Assembly (NCBI GenBank): GCA_030024085.1 | Contig: JASEJE010000010.1 | Location: forward strand, 35,042-99,041 | Source: Bacillota bacterium | GTDB taxonomy: Bacteria > Bacillota > SHA-98 > UBA4971 | Length of the DNA: 64,000 nt | Direction of reading: 5' to 3' | Shown here: in pieces, positions 42,658 to 51,338 of the stretch | Layout: each line of letters starts with the position of its first letter | How positions within the stretch are numbered: the first letter of the stretch is position 1 | Position numbers and translations under genes: made by a program | The notes under the pieces: model-generated | What the model was told of the DNA's origin: nothing | The model's input: the letters and a program-made list of their open reading frames with translations, nothing else | The model's database searches: none

Positions 42658-43533
42658 TCACCTCGCTTCCCGTGCAGACCTTATCATCATTGGGGCTGCC
42701 ACAAGGGTCGTCAACGCCATGAGCACGCACGCGACAACCGCGGCGTTATTCGCGTTGAACTCGCGGAATGCATAGAAGTACATCTGGAGTGCGAGCACGT
42801 TGGATGCGCCGCCAGGCCCCCCCATGGTGGCGGCGTACACCACGTCGAATATCTTCAGATCCCACAGGAAGGTCATGGTCACGACGACCTCGGTGATCGG
42901 CTTGAGCAGGGGGAAGGTTATATTGAAGAACATGGAAAGGGGCGATGCCCCATCTATCATCGCCGCTTCATACACTTCTGAGGGGATGGTCTCCAGCCCT
43001 GCGGAGTACAGCACCATGCCGAAGGGGACCCACAGCCACAAAGAGCCAAGGATGAGCGAGAGAAGGGCGGTCTCCGGATATGCTGTGAGCGTGTGGGGAG
43101 TCCCGCCGAAGAGCCGGACGATGCTGGGCACTATACCTATGCTCCCGTCAAACATGAAGCGCAGTATGATACCGCCGACGATCATGGGAGTGACCATGCC
43201 GAGGAAAACTGTAGACTTGATTATCGATCCACCCCTGACGCGTCTCAAGGCGACCGCCAGGGCGAGGCCCAGGAGCACCGTCAGTGGAAGGTGAATGACG
43301 AGCCACATGAAGTTGTGGATGAGCGCGCCGTACGGAAACCCTCTCTCGAAACCCCTCGGGTCCACCATCTCAGGCTGGCTGAGGACCTTCGCGTAGTTGT
43401 CGAGAGCAACGAAATCGCCCTTCGGCGAGAGGAAGCTTAGCCACACGGTGTTCACCACAGGGTAGATCACGAAGGCGGCCAGTAACACCAGGGCCGGCAC
43501 AAAGAAAAGCGGTCGAAAAAACCTTTCTTTCAT
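42658..43533 (-). CDS. malF: Maltose/trehalose-type ABC permease (MalF family)
   Basis: 291 residues from ATG 43533 (AGGAGAGGAGC upstream). It is hydrophobic with six segments; the EAA loop is YEAAMIDGASPLSMFFNITFP, and VYAATMGGPGGASNVLALQMY matches the late MalF block. It belongs to the binding-protein, malF, malG, treT operon reading leftward. Confidence 0.9.
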   Translation of the reverse strand: MKERFFRPLFFVPALVLLAAFVIYPVVNTVWLSFLSPKGDFVALDNYAKVLSQPEMVDPRGFERGFPYGALIHNFMWLVIHLPLTVLLGLALAVALRRVRGGSIIKSTVFLGMVTPMIVGGIILRFMFDGSIGIVPSIVRLFGGTPHTLTAYPETALLSLILGSLWLWVPFGMVLYSAGLETIPSEVYEAAMIDGASPLSMFFNITFPLLKPITEVVVTMTFLWDLKIFDVVYAATMGGPGGASNVLALQMYFYAFREFNANNAAVVACVLMALTTLVAAPMMIRSAREAR

Positions 43534-43611
43534 GGTCGGAGCTCCTCTCCTCGCCCGCGGCGGATAAGGCAATCCTCCCTGCTGCCGGGCCGGCCGGGTC
43601 CAGCAGCAGGC

Positions 43612-43643
43612 GCGGGCGCGGCCGGGCGAAAGGCCGCGCCCGC
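43612..43643 (-). other. Intercistronic hairpin between malE- and malF-type genes
   Basis: GCGGGCGCGGCC (43612-43623) pairs perfectly with GGCCGCGCCCGC (43632-43643) across an 8-base loop, directly 3' of the binding-protein gene. It has the same position and probable purpose as the hairpin at 28938 in the other ABC operon. Confidence 0.75.
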
Positions 43644-43684
43644 ATCGCCTGCTACATGGTCCGAGTGCGGGTAACTCGCTATGG

Positions 43685-44872
43685 TTACGGCGCCTTCTTT
43701 TCCAGTGTCTCGAGGACCTCGCCGTACCTGTCGGGCTTCACCCAGAGGAGCTTTAGCTGATCCCAGAAGGCAGCCTGGAACTCTCCACCGATGGTGTCGT
43801 CCATGTCGGCGAGAGCCACGCGGCCAGTAAGAAGCTCCGCCACGCCCCTGTCAACAGGCGGATAGGCATCCAGTGGGACCTTCGTGTATGTGGCTATGTG
43901 TCCGCCCTTCGTCACCTGGACCTCCTGCCCCTTGGTGGCGAGGAACTGGATGAGCTTCTTCGCTTCCTCGGGGTGCTTGGTGTACGCCGGCACGAAGGCG
44001 TAGTCGGCGCCGAAGACTATGCCCCGCGCTCCAGGCAGCGAGAACACGCCGAGGTCGCTCGGGTCCTTCACCATTCCCGTTATCCAGCTTCCCATGAAAT
44101 AGAGGCCGTAGTCGCCCTGCCACCACAGCTCCAGAGCCTGGGTCCACTCGACGGGCTCGCCGAAGCGCTTGGCCTTGAGGAGCGGCACGAGCCTGCCCTC
44201 GAAGATTCCCTTGACTACCGGGTCGGTCCATGCGATGGTGCCGGCGGTCAGCTCCTTGTGCAGCTGCGGGCCGCCGAACGTCGCGATGAAGTGCTCAGTC
44301 ACGTCGGAGAGCGGCCAGCCAACGCCGTTACCGCTCGCGATGGGAGCCTTGATGCCGGGGATCTTCGCTATCTTGTCGAGAAGCGCGGTGAACTCATCCC
44401 AGGTGGTGGGCGGAGTCAGGCCGTGCTTCTGGAAGAAAGACTTCCGGTACCAGAAGCCGGGCTTCACCTTGCCCGTGTACGCTATGCCGTAGAGCTTGCC
44501 TCGTACCTTGAGGCCGTCGAGCGAGCCTGGCAGGTAGTCGCTGTCCTTGATGAGACCTGTGAGATCCATCGCGTGTCCGGCCTCGCCCTGCTTGGCGACG
44601 AACCATGACCACATGAAGATGACGTCGCCGGGCGCGGTCTTCGCGGAGAACTGTGCCGGCAACTGGGCCGAGAGGTCTTCAGCACGGTAGATGCGGTAGT
44701 CGACCTTTATCCCCGTCTCCTTCTCGAATGCCTGAAGGACCGGCACGAATGCCTCCATCTCCGCTCCGGACCACGGACCTATGCACGTCAGGGTCTTCGC
44801 GTCAGCAGCAAGTGCCGCGCACGTGGCTACGAGAAACAGCGCGCACGCCACGAGCAGAATCCTCTTAAACAC
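43685..44872 (-). CDS. malE: Maltose/trehalose-type extracellular sugar-binding protein
   Basis: 395 residues on the minus strand from ATG 44872. The signal sequence is FKRILLVACALFLVATCAALA. The mature part has the type-2 sugar-binding features FEKETGIKVDYRIY, DVIFMWSWFVAKQGEAG, GKLYGIAYTGKVKPGFWYRK and GDYGLYFMGSWITG. It delivers a disaccharide, by context with treT probably trehalose or maltose. It is first in its operon, but the likely control region is about 0.9 kb upstream, beyond two A repeats. Confidence 0.9.
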   Translation of the reverse strand: MFKRILLVACALFLVATCAALAADAKTLTCIGPWSGAEMEAFVPVLQAFEKETGIKVDYRIYRAEDLSAQLPAQFSAKTAPGDVIFMWSWFVAKQGEAGHAMDLTGLIKDSDYLPGSLDGLKVRGKLYGIAYTGKVKPGFWYRKSFFQKHGLTPPTTWDEFTALLDKIAKIPGIKAPIASGNGVGWPLSDVTEHFIATFGGPQLHKELTAGTIAWTDPVVKGIFEGRLVPLLKAKRFGEPVEWTQALELWWQGDYGLYFMGSWITGMVKDPSDLGVFSLPGARGIVFGADYAFVPAYTKHPEEAKKLIQFLATKGQEVQVTKGGHIATYTKVPLDAYPPVDRGVAELLTGRVALADMDDTIGGEFQAAFWDQLKLLWVKPDRYGEVLETLEKKAP

Positions 44873-44938
44873 GGTTTTTCGCCCTCCCTTTTCGTTGTAA
44901 AATGTCGCAAGTCTCCCCGACCATCAACTCCGGCTCGC

Positions 44939-45131
44939 CTAAGTGTGGGTTCAGAAATCACCGCCACTTTTCCAGGGTTGCCGGTACTGCCCTCCGGGGA
45001 CGGCGCGTGCGGTGAGATGCGTTCGAATTTGGCGCTTAAGGCTAGCCAGATTCTCGACGCCCCGCCCTAGCAAGCACCGGCAACCCGGAGTCTTCTCCCG
45101 AACCGGCATGGATTTTTGAACTCACACTTAG
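44939..45131 (-). repeat. Repeat element A copy (193 bp, short-end subfamily)
   Basis: Ends CTAAGTGTGGGTTCAGAAAT and GAACTCACACTTAG are inverted repeats. The core contains GGCGCTTAAGGCTAGCC, the reverse complement of the A core seen in 47748 and 54884. It lies between the malE-type gene and its probable promoter. Confidence 0.85.
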
Positions 45132-45316
45132 CTCCATCGGGCACATGGTACACGCAGTTTCTCCCGCTGTCACCTCCCCGGCCGGAAGCCATCCGGCGCT
45201 TCCGTGCTCTCTGAGTCTCCCCACACCCAAAGCCGTGGGGTGGGGCCTCCGGCCTCGTCGATCCCGGCACCCTGCCGCCTCCCCCGGGCTCTCGCCGTCC
45301 CTTGCGATGGGCCAGG

Positions 45317-45505
45317 CGAGAGTTGGGAAACCGCCGCCACTTTTCCAGGGGTTGCCGGTATTGCACTCGGGAGACGGCGCGCCTGCGGCGCGCCTCGTTG
45401 CCTTTGGCATTCAGGTCTGCCAAATCGAGAGCGTCCCGTTGTGCAAGCAGCGACAACCTGGAAGACTCCCCCAAAGAGGCATGGATTTGTGAAGTCACAC
45501 CTGGG
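45317..45505 (-). repeat. Repeat element A copy (about 189 bp, diverged ends)
   Basis: GGGGTTGCCGGTATTGCACT, a GGCGCGCC-rich core and TTGTGCAAGCAGCGACAACC form the inner inverted arms. The ends (AGTTGGG and CACACCTGG) are diverged. It is the second A-type element within 400 bases upstream of the malE-type gene. Confidence 0.7.
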
Positions 45506-45966
45506 CCATCCCGGGTCCTGGCGGCATTCGTTTCCGGTTGCAGCCGAGTCGCTCTAGCCCCAGTGGGGCAGCTACAAGGCCCTTGTGACTTATTGACGCC
45601 CGATGCCGCCTGCAGGAGCGGCTCCGTAGCCCCCGACCTCAAGGCTGGCGTATCGGGCCAGTGCCCCGGGACCGACCTTGCCCCAGCTCTGAACGGCGGG
45701 GCCCACGGCGGCTACACTCCGGTCAAGAAGGTCGGCTCACAAACTACTCCCCCAGGCCCCTGCTGGAGGCGTGCAAGCGGTTGCACGAAACCTGCCAATG
45801 CACGGCGCCGTAATATAGAACGATGTCAACGGGCTCGCCAACCATGGTGATGCAACCGGTTGCACTATGTGCGTTATGATAATTCGCCGTGCGGTCCCTG
45901 AATCCTGCCTTGCGGGGGAGATCCGTGAGTGGTTTTTTTCATGCGTGTGCTCGCACCTGTCTCTGA
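45506..45966. promoter_or_regulatory. Probable control region of the leftward maltose/trehalose operon, with two LacI-type operators
   Basis: GTGCAAGCGGTTGCAC (45771-45786, near-palindrome) and TGCAACCGGTTGCA (45851-45864, perfect palindrome) are LacI-family operator sequences with centres 79 bp apart. On the minus strand a TATCAT-like -10 lies just upstream of the second (about 45876-45881); no good -35 was found. A T-run at 45935-45941 has no matching hairpin. No gene is supported. Confidence 0.5.
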
Positions 45967-47217
45967 CTACCAGACGATCTTCAGCAGCCAGAATACGGTG
46001 CCGCGGTCCCAGCCGAGGTCCCACGGCACGTGATAGCGGTCGGCGGTGTGGGAGTTGACTACCACGTAGCCGTGGGAGTCGGTGCCGGTTACCACTGCCA
46101 TGTGCTCAATGCGTCCGCGTTCCTCATAGGCTATGACATCGCCTGGGTGGAGGGCGCCGATGGGACCGTACGGGAGCTTTTCCGATGGTGAGACCACATC
46201 GGGGTATGTGCCGCGGGCGACCCTGACGGCACGGCCGCTGTTGATAAGGAATCCGGCGAGCGCCTCGGCCTGAGCCCAGGCGCGGCTTGCCCCTGCCCCG
46301 GAGCCTCTGAAGGTGTAACGCCAGGTCCAGTCCATGGGAAGGCGTCCGGCCTCCGGGTCGCCGAGCACCTGGGACACGAAGTTACTGCAGTCCCCGCCGA
46401 GGCCCGTGAAGTCCTTGTACATGGGGTTATACTCGCGGTTGTTCCCACAGCCCCAGGCGGACCCGCAGTATTCGTCGGCGTACGCCACCGCTCGATCCCT
46501 GTCGTAGCGGGGCGTTGAGGGGAGACCCGGGGGGCCTGTGCTCTCCGGCTCTCCGGGTGATGCACTGACGCCTGCCTGAACGGTCAGGCCCTGGAGTTTG
46601 CTGTCTTGCCCGTCCCTGTGGACCACCGTTGCAGGGAGGATTCCGTCTGACACGATGGCCGGCCTCACGTTGCCTACGACAGAGTCCTCGTCAAGGGGGT
46701 CGGTGTACCAGTCGCGCCTTATGACCCACGCGCCGTCCCGCCGCACGAGTTCCGTGAAATGGCGGGTGCCGATGCCGAAGCGGTCGGGCGGGGCCGTCGG
46801 ATCGGCGTCGTAGATGTATGCATACTCGGCGCTCTGCCTGAGCCTGAGCCATGCCGCGTCCCCCTTGACCTCCGCGGAGTCCACGCTGATCTCCACTGTC
46901 GTGCCGACAAACCGCACCGCCCGGGCTCGGCTCCAGGCCTCAACATACCTGATCCGCCGCTGCTCGCGGTCGAAAGCCCAGCGCCCGTACCTGGACTCCA
47001 GGTCGTAATGGGACGCCAGGGCCTCGGCGTCGCCCTGGATGACCGACTGGGCGCGGTCGGAGAAGATCATATTGAGCCTCGTTATGAGTTCCCTGTCCAG
47101 TACTATGGAAGGGCTGCCGACGGTCTGGACCAGCATGGACGCGGCCACAGATGCGCATGCCGCGAACGCGAGAAGACACACCATAAACCTCCTGCGGCTC
47201 AGGACATACAGCCTCAT
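45967..47217 (-). CDS. Secreted amidase-domain (PF12671, CHAP/NlpC-like) protein
   Basis: 416 residues from ATG 47217 (AAGGGTG upstream). A membrane anchor or signal (FMVCLLAFAACASVAASMLV) is followed by a region of about 160 residues resembling the YkuD/NTF2-like accessory part of sporulation and cell-wall proteins, then the putative amidase domain: YADEYCGSAWGCGNN, FTGLGGDCSNFVSQVL (catalytic Cys), HPGDVIAYEERGRIEHMAVV (catalytic His) and VVVNSHTADRYHVPW. It probably cleaves peptide bonds in cell wall or spore cortex peptides. It is divergent from the EamA gene. Confidence 0.8.
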   Translation of the reverse strand: MRLYVLSRRRFMVCLLAFAACASVAASMLVQTVGSPSIVLDRELITRLNMIFSDRAQSVIQGDAEALASHYDLESRYGRWAFDREQRRIRYVEAWSRARAVRFVGTTVEISVDSAEVKGDAAWLRLRQSAEYAYIYDADPTAPPDRFGIGTRHFTELVRRDGAWVIRRDWYTDPLDEDSVVGNVRPAIVSDGILPATVVHRDGQDSKLQGLTVQAGVSASPGEPESTGPPGLPSTPRYDRDRAVAYADEYCGSAWGCGNNREYNPMYKDFTGLGGDCSNFVSQVLGDPEAGRLPMDWTWRYTFRGSGAGASRAWAQAEALAGFLINSGRAVRVARGTYPDVVSPSEKLPYGPIGALHPGDVIAYEERGRIEHMAVVTGTDSHGYVVVNSHTADRYHVPWDLGWDRGTVFWLLKIVW

Positions 47218-47319
47218 GCGCCACACCCTTCTTCCCGGCAAGGCCCATCGTTTCGCTCTCTCCCTGATGTATATGCCCCACGGACTGCGAATAAGAGATT
47301 GACGGGGGACGGAAGTGAC

Positions 47320-47751
47320 ATGTGGACTGTGCTCGTGGCGCTATTCGGCGCGTTGTGCTGGGGGATAGCGCCGATATTCGGGAAGATCGGCCTTGCACGG
47401 GTGGACCCTCTTGCCGGGCTGTGTCTGCGCACCCTCATTGCCTCCGGCATAGTCACAGGCTGGCTCCTCGTCAGCGGGGAACTGCGGGCGATGGAAACGG
47501 TGTCAAGCAGGGCATGGCTCTTCATCGCCCTCGAGGCCATCCTGGCGACGCTCGTGGGGGACCTTGCTTATTACGCGGCGCTGAAGTGTGGAGGGGCAGC
47601 GCAGGTCACACTCGTGATGTCCACCGCCCCCCTTTTCACGCTGATAATAGCTGTGGTGTATCTTCGTGAGGTCACCACGTGGGCGCAGGTGATCGGCGCC
47701 GTGCTCATCGTGTGTGGGCTATTCCTTGTGAGCCTCGGCCCGCAGGTCTAG
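47320..47751 (+). CDS. Half-size EamA/DMT-family membrane transporter
   Basis: 143 residues, five membrane segments, one EamA domain (PF00892): LFGALCWGIAPIFGKIGLAR, LAGLCLRTLIASGIV, LVGDLAYYAALKCGGAAQVT, VYLREVTTWAQVIGAVLIV. The upstream frame continues open but antisense to the amidase gene, so ATG 47320 is the start. Single-domain members work as dimers; the substrate is unknown. The stop codon TAG lies in CTAGGTGTGGCGCC, the left end of an A repeat. Confidence 0.85.
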   Translation: MWTVLVALFGALCWGIAPIFGKIGLARVDPLAGLCLRTLIASGIVTGWLLVSGELRAMETVSSRAWLFIALEAILATLVGDLAYYAALKCGGAAQVTLVMSTAPLFTLIIAVVYLREVTTWAQVIGAVLIVCGLFLVSLGPQV

Positions 47752-47960
47752 GTGTGGCGCCATAAGTTTGCGACACTTTTTCTGACGGCGTTGGGGTTGC
47801 CGGTGCTTGCTAGGGCGGGGCGTCTAGAATCTGGCTAGCCTTAAGCGCCAAATTCGAACGAGGCGCGCCGCAAGCGCGCCGTCCCCGGAGGGCAACACCG
47901 GCAACGCTGGAGAGGACTTGCGCGCTGAAAAGTAGCGCGAATTTGTGGCGATCTACTTAG
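47748..47960 (+). repeat. Repeat element A copy (213 bp)
   Basis: Left end CTAGGTGTGGCGCCATAAG, inner arms GGGGTTGCCGGTGCTTGC and GGGCAACACCGGCAAC, core GGCTAGCCTTAAGCGCC, right end GTGGCGATCTACTTAG. It begins at the stop codon of the EamA gene. Confidence 0.9.
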
Positions 47961-48013
47961 TACTGCTCTGCCACATATGGAGCGCATGGTAGTGCCGTCA
48001 CTTGAGCTGACGG

Positions 48014-48451
48014 GTGACATACGTCACGGGTCCCTCCGGAACCGTTCCCCACGTCACGCCGGAGAACCGTCGCGTGATGTACATCACCGGTCCGGTGCTT
48101 ACCCGTTCCGTGCGTCACACATGCAAGGGGAAGGATGACGCACGTCACTCGTCAGGCTCTTCTCGTTCCATACGTCACGCATCCGCGGCCGATCGGTGAC
48201 GTACATCATCGTTGCCGCCTCACCCGTTCCCTGCGTCACGGGTTCTCCATGAATCGTTCCATACGTCACTCGTCGAAGCGGGACGGGTGACGTACATCAC
48301 GGGTTCCTCCTGAGCCGTTCCCTACGTCATCATTGAGAGCCATCCAGTGATGTACATCACCGGTCCCGGCCTTACCCGTTCCCTGCATCACGCATCGAAA
48401 CTGACTGCTGACGTACATCACTCTTTCTGCGGTACCCGTTCCGTACATCAC
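48014..48451. repeat. Periodic array: 15 conserved blocks at 30-31 bp spacing, two alternating motifs
   Basis: Motif Y is the palindrome GTGATGTACATCAC or variants such as GTGACGTACATCAC. Motif X is CGTTCCSTACGTCAC-like. Block ends fall at 48027, 48057, 48087, 48118, 48148, 48178, 48209, 48239, 48269, 48300, 48330, 48360, 48391, 48421 and 48451. The order is Y X Y X Y X Y X X Y X Y X Y X, with a single break at 48239/48269. About 15 bases between blocks vary. It lies just downstream of a small HTH gene (48528-48686, minus strand). Confidence 0.85.
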
Positions 48452-48527
48452 GGGTTTCCTGTGTTGCGCGGCCGGCTTGAGCGCGGCGGTGGGGGTCGAA
48501 CGCGTGATCAGCGCAGGGCTATCGCGA

Positions 48528-48686
48528 TCAGCGCAGAGCTATGACGACCCGTTTCTGCTGTTGTGGGCGTAGCTTGATGAGGCCGAGCTCCGCTTTCACG
48601 ATGGTGTCCACAGGTATGCCCGTCCTGAGGGAAAGCTCCTTCGCGCTTATCCCCGCCTTTTCGCGTAGCTTCAGCAGGGGAGTCAT
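48528..48686 (-). CDS. Small (52-aa) HTH protein, XRE-like
   Basis: On the minus strand, ATG 48686 follows GGAAGGTGGTGGTATT and encodes 52 residues ending TGA 48528. LLKLREKAGISAKELSLRTG, IPVDTIVKAELGLIKLR is a Cro/CI-type helix-turn-helix; almost nothing lies outside it. It resembles the lone HTH proteins that bind repeated sites or form part of toxin-antitoxin modules, but no toxin gene is adjacent. The periodic array of palindromes begins 77 bases beyond its stop codon, so a protein-site relationship is plausible but untested. Confidence 0.7.
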   Translation of the reverse strand: MTPLLKLREKAGISAKELSLRTGIPVDTIVKAELGLIKLRPQQQKRVVIALR

Positions 48687-48845
48687 AATACCACCACCTT
48701 CCTACGATAGTTGCCATTACCAGTATAGGCAGGCTCTTCATAACATATGCACGGGGTGCCGGGACAATGCCTGGCGCCGGAGTTGCCGTCCTGAAAGCCG
48801 GACCGGCAGTCCGGAGGATGTTCTCGAAAAAGTCCGGCGGCAGAC

Positions 48846-48874
48846 TTGACAGAGAACCCGGCGGGCTATAGAAT
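48846..48874 (+). promoter_or_regulatory. Sigma-A promoter of glnRA
   Basis: TTGACA (48846-48851), 17-base spacer, TAGAAT (48869-48874). Near-consensus, pointing to glnR with a leader of about 236 bases. Confidence 0.75.
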
Positions 48875-48892
48875 AACTCCAAATACGAGCTA

Positions 48893-48909
48893 TGTTAGGA
48901 AACCTCACA
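48893..48909. promoter_or_regulatory. GlnR/TnrA box
   Basis: TGTTAGGAAACCTCACA fits the consensus TGTNA-N7-TNACA exactly. It lies just after the expected transcription start, a position suited to repression of glnRA by GlnR. Confidence 0.8.
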
Positions 48910-48938
48910 TGACCCCACGAGCGACAGACGCGCGGGCG

Positions 48939-49062
48939 GATGAGCGATTTGAGCGGATGAGCGATTTGAGCGGATGAGCGGTTTGAGCGAACGGCGATTG
49001 CGTGAACGGGCGCGCAGCCTGGCCAGGCGGCGCCGCCAGCTGCCAGCTGCCAGCTGCCAGCT
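48939..49062. repeat. Two short tandem repeats in the glnRA leader
   Basis: GATGAGCGATTTGAGCG occurs three times at 48939-48989 (third unit with one change). GCCAGCT occurs four times at 49035-49062. Both lie between the GlnR box and the glnR start; no gene is present in 48910-49116. Confidence 0.85.
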
Positions 49063-49116
49063 GCGAGCAGTGCGGAGAGCGGTGTGCCCAGTGACGCGGC
49101 GAAGGGGTGATGAGAA

Positions 49117-49524
49117 ATGGACGTCCCACGGGACGCGCCGGTCTATACCATTGGCGCGGTGCGGCGCCTCACCGGCCTGACAGATCGTCAGATCCGCTAC
49201 TACGACGAAACGGGTCTCGTTGTGCCGGCGCGCACCCCCGGCAACCAGCGCCTGTATTCAGAGGCTGATGTGGGCGCTTTGAGAGAGATCAAGCACCTTC
49301 TGGCGGAAGGGCGGCGGATCGACGAGGTGAGGGCCATACTGGCTCTTCGGAGTCGAGCGCGAGCGGCGAGCCGCGAGGACCTCATGAAATCTAGCGATGC
49401 CGGGATGCGCTTTGGCGAGGCGGCCGCGCTCAGATCCATCTACCCGCTGGCAAACCGTCCCGAGCTCCTGCGGGCCATAGACACCCGCAGAAATCACACC
49501 CCCGGGACAAGAAATGAGAAATGA
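49117..49524 (+). CDS. glnR: MerR-family nitrogen regulator GlnR
   Basis: 135 residues from ATG 49117 (GAAGGGGTGATGAGAA upstream). The winged-helix N-terminus YTIGAVRRLTGLTDRQIRYY and ETGLVVPARTPGNQRLYSEA is the GlnR/TnrA pattern, and IKHLLAEGRRIDEVRAIL continues it. The C-terminal tail should sense feedback-inhibited glutamine synthetase. It is followed by glnA after 12 bases, and an exact GlnR box lies in its own promoter region, the classic autoregulated glnRA arrangement. Confidence 0.92.
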   Translation: MDVPRDAPVYTIGAVRRLTGLTDRQIRYYDETGLVVPARTPGNQRLYSEADVGALREIKHLLAEGRRIDEVRAILALRSRARAASREDLMKSSDAGMRFGEAAALRSIYPLANRPELLRAIDTRRNHTPGTRNEK

Positions 49525-49536
49525 GGAGGAAGCGAA

Positions 49537-50868
49537 ATGCCGAGTCTCACGAAAGAAGACGTGCTGAAAAAGGCGGAAGAACTCAGGGTCAGATTCGTCC
49601 AACTGCAGTTCACTGACATCCTCGGCGTCATCAAGAACGTGGCCATCCCTGTGGAGCAGCTCGAAAGGGCGCTCGACAACGAGATCATGTTCGATGGGTC
49701 GTCCATCGAGGGGTTCGTGCGAATCGAGGAGTCCGACATGTACCTGCATCCGGATCCGGCGACGTTTGCGATCTTCCCGTGGAACGGCGACGATGCGGTG
49801 ACCGCCCGGCTCATCTGTGACATCTACAACCCCGACGGGACGCCGTTCGAGGGCTGTCCCAGGCATACGCTGAAGAAGGTCCTGGCCGAGGCGGAGAGCA
49901 TGGGCTTCACGTTCGTTGCAGGCCCCGAGCCTGAGTTCTTCCTGTTCACCAGGGACGACGCCGGCAAGCCGACGACCAGGACTCACGACCAGGCCAGCTA
50001 CTTCGACCTCGCTCCACTCGACCGGGGCGAGCGCGCGCGCCAGGACATGGTGGTCATGCTTCAGAAAATGGGGTTCGAGATCGAGGCGTCGCATCATGAG
50101 GTCGCGCCGGGGCAGCACGAGATAGACTTCAAGTATACGTACGGCCTCACAACGGCCGATAACGTCGCCACGTTCCGCTTCGTGGTGCGCACAGTGGCTC
50201 TCGCTCACAACCTCCACGCGACATTCATGCCGAAGCCGGTGTTCGGCATCAACGGCTCGGGCATGCACACGCATCAGTCGTTGTTCAAGGGCGATGATAA
50301 CGCGTTCTACGATCCTGACGCGCCGAACGGGCTCTCGGAAGTCGCGCTGCACTATATCGGGGGCCTCATGAAGCACGCCCCAGGCTTTACCGCCATTACG
50401 AACCCCCTCATAAACTCCTATAAGAGGCTGGTGCCGGGGTACGAGGCTCCGGTATACATCGCCTGGTCGGAGAGGAACAGGAGCCCGCTCATCCGGGTTC
50501 CGGCGGCGCGCGGAAAACATACCAGAATCGAACTTCGGAGCCCCGACCCGTCGTGCAACCCCTATCTAGCCCTGGCGGTGACATTGAAGGCCGGCCTCGA
50601 CGGGATCAGGAACGAGATTGTCCCGCCAGACCCGGTGAATCTGAATGTCTACGGGCTGTCAGGGGCCGAGCGCGAGGAGATGGGCATAAGGAGCCTGCCG
50701 GGCAGCATCGTGGAGGCCATCGAGCGCCTCAAGGCCGACGAGGTTATCGCGGGCACCCTGGGACCGCATATCGTGAACAGGTTCGTGGAGGCGAAGGAGA
50801 TCGAGTGGGACATCTACAGGACGCAGGTCCACGCGTGGGAGATCGAGCAGTACTTGAACGTCTTCTGA
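49537..50868 (+). CDS. glnA: Glutamine synthetase, type I
   Basis: 443 residues from ATG 49537 (GAGGAGG upstream), the length of the Gram-positive GSI-alpha form. Present are [57 protein letters not shown] and [27 protein letters not shown] split across the active site. It makes glutamine from glutamate, ammonia and ATP. It is the second gene of glnRA; the stop at 50866-50868 is 2 bases before an A repeat. Confidence 0.96.
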   Translation: MPSLTKEDVLKKAEELRVRFVQLQFTDILGVIKNVAIPVEQLERALDNEIMFDGSSIEGFVRIEESDMYLHPDPATFAIFPWNGDDAVTARLICDIYNPDGTPFEGCPRHTLKKVLAEAESMGFTFVAGPEPEFFLFTRDDAGKPTTRTHDQASYFDLAPLDRGERARQDMVVMLQKMGFEIEASHHEVAPGQHEIDFKYTYGLTTADNVATFRFVVRTVALAHNLHATFMPKPVFGINGSGMHTHQSLFKGDDNAFYDPDAPNGLSEVALHYIGGLMKHAPGFTAITNPLINSYKRLVPGYEAPVYIAWSERNRSPLIRVPAARGKHTRIELRSPDPSCNPYLALAVTLKAGLDGIRNEIVPPDPVNLNVYGLSGAEREEMGIRSLPGSIVEAIERLKADEVIAGTLGPHIVNRFVEAKEIEWDIYRTQVHAWEIEQYLNVF

Positions 50869-50870
50869 TC

Positions 50871-51192
50871 CTGAGTATGGCGGCGTAAGTCTGCGCCACT
50901 TTTCCTGATGGTGTTGGGGTTGCCGGTGATTGCACGAGGGGTGTCAAAATCCGCGTACTTGCCCGACGGGCCGGATTCTGGCGAAGCGCGCCCCGCCTGG
51001 GGCGCCGTCCCCGAGTGGCAACACCGGCAACCCAACAGCCGCTGGAAAACTGGCAGGAACTAACGGACGAGACTGTTGATTTACTCCACTTTATGGCAAC
51101 GCAGCTCGGTGGAATCCCGGAAAACGGTCGCTGCCCACGGCCAAACTGGTAGCTACTGGGGAAAATCAACGGTCTCACGGACTTTCACTTAG
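50871..51192 (+). repeat. Repeat element A copy interrupted by element B (322 bp total)
   Basis: Left end CTGAGTATGGCGGCGTAAG, inner arms GGGGTTGCCGGTGATTGC and GGCAACACCGGCAACCC, right end ACTTTCACTTAG. Removing the 108-bp B element and one 6-bp duplication leaves 208 bp. It represents the subfamily also seen, in decayed form, at 22262 and 31786. Confidence 0.88.
51069..51176 (+). mobile_element. Element B: 108-bp non-autonomous inverted-repeat element with 6-bp target duplication
   Basis: Ends GAGACTGTTGATTT and AAAATCAACGGTCTC are inverted repeats. ACGGAC flanks both sides (51063-51068 and 51177-51182). There is no coding capacity. It is inserted in the right part of an A repeat. It matches the copy at 56610-56717 in length and nearly in sequence. 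A transposase acting in trans would be needed; none is in the window. Confidence 0.9.
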
Positions 51193-51338
51193 TTCATGAT
51201 CACCATGATCACCCCGGCACCGCCAGAGCCCAGGGCCGTCGGTTCGCAGCCAGCCCGCATGCGGGAGTGGCTGGGTCCCCGCCACCTGTTTCGGCTCCGG
51301 TCGTTTCACATCTGCCTGCGTGCGACCGCGGCCCGCCG

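Noticed and set aside
46759..47319. N-terminal extension of the EamA protein
   Set aside because: The frame is antisense to the amidase-domain gene; ATG 47320 starts directly at the first membrane segment.
47748..47960. Element A as a simple rho-independent terminator
   Set aside because: No copy has a U-tract after a short stem; inverted ends, large size and nested insertion fit a dispersed element better, though a 3'-UTR role is possible.
48014..48451. CRISPR array
   Set aside because: The conserved part is only 14-15 bp, two motifs alternate, block and gap are equal and short, and no cas genes are present.
48875..49116. Riboswitch in the glnRA leader
   Set aside because: The leader is explained by a GlnR box and two tandem duplications; no glutamine-riboswitch-like conserved pattern was recognised.
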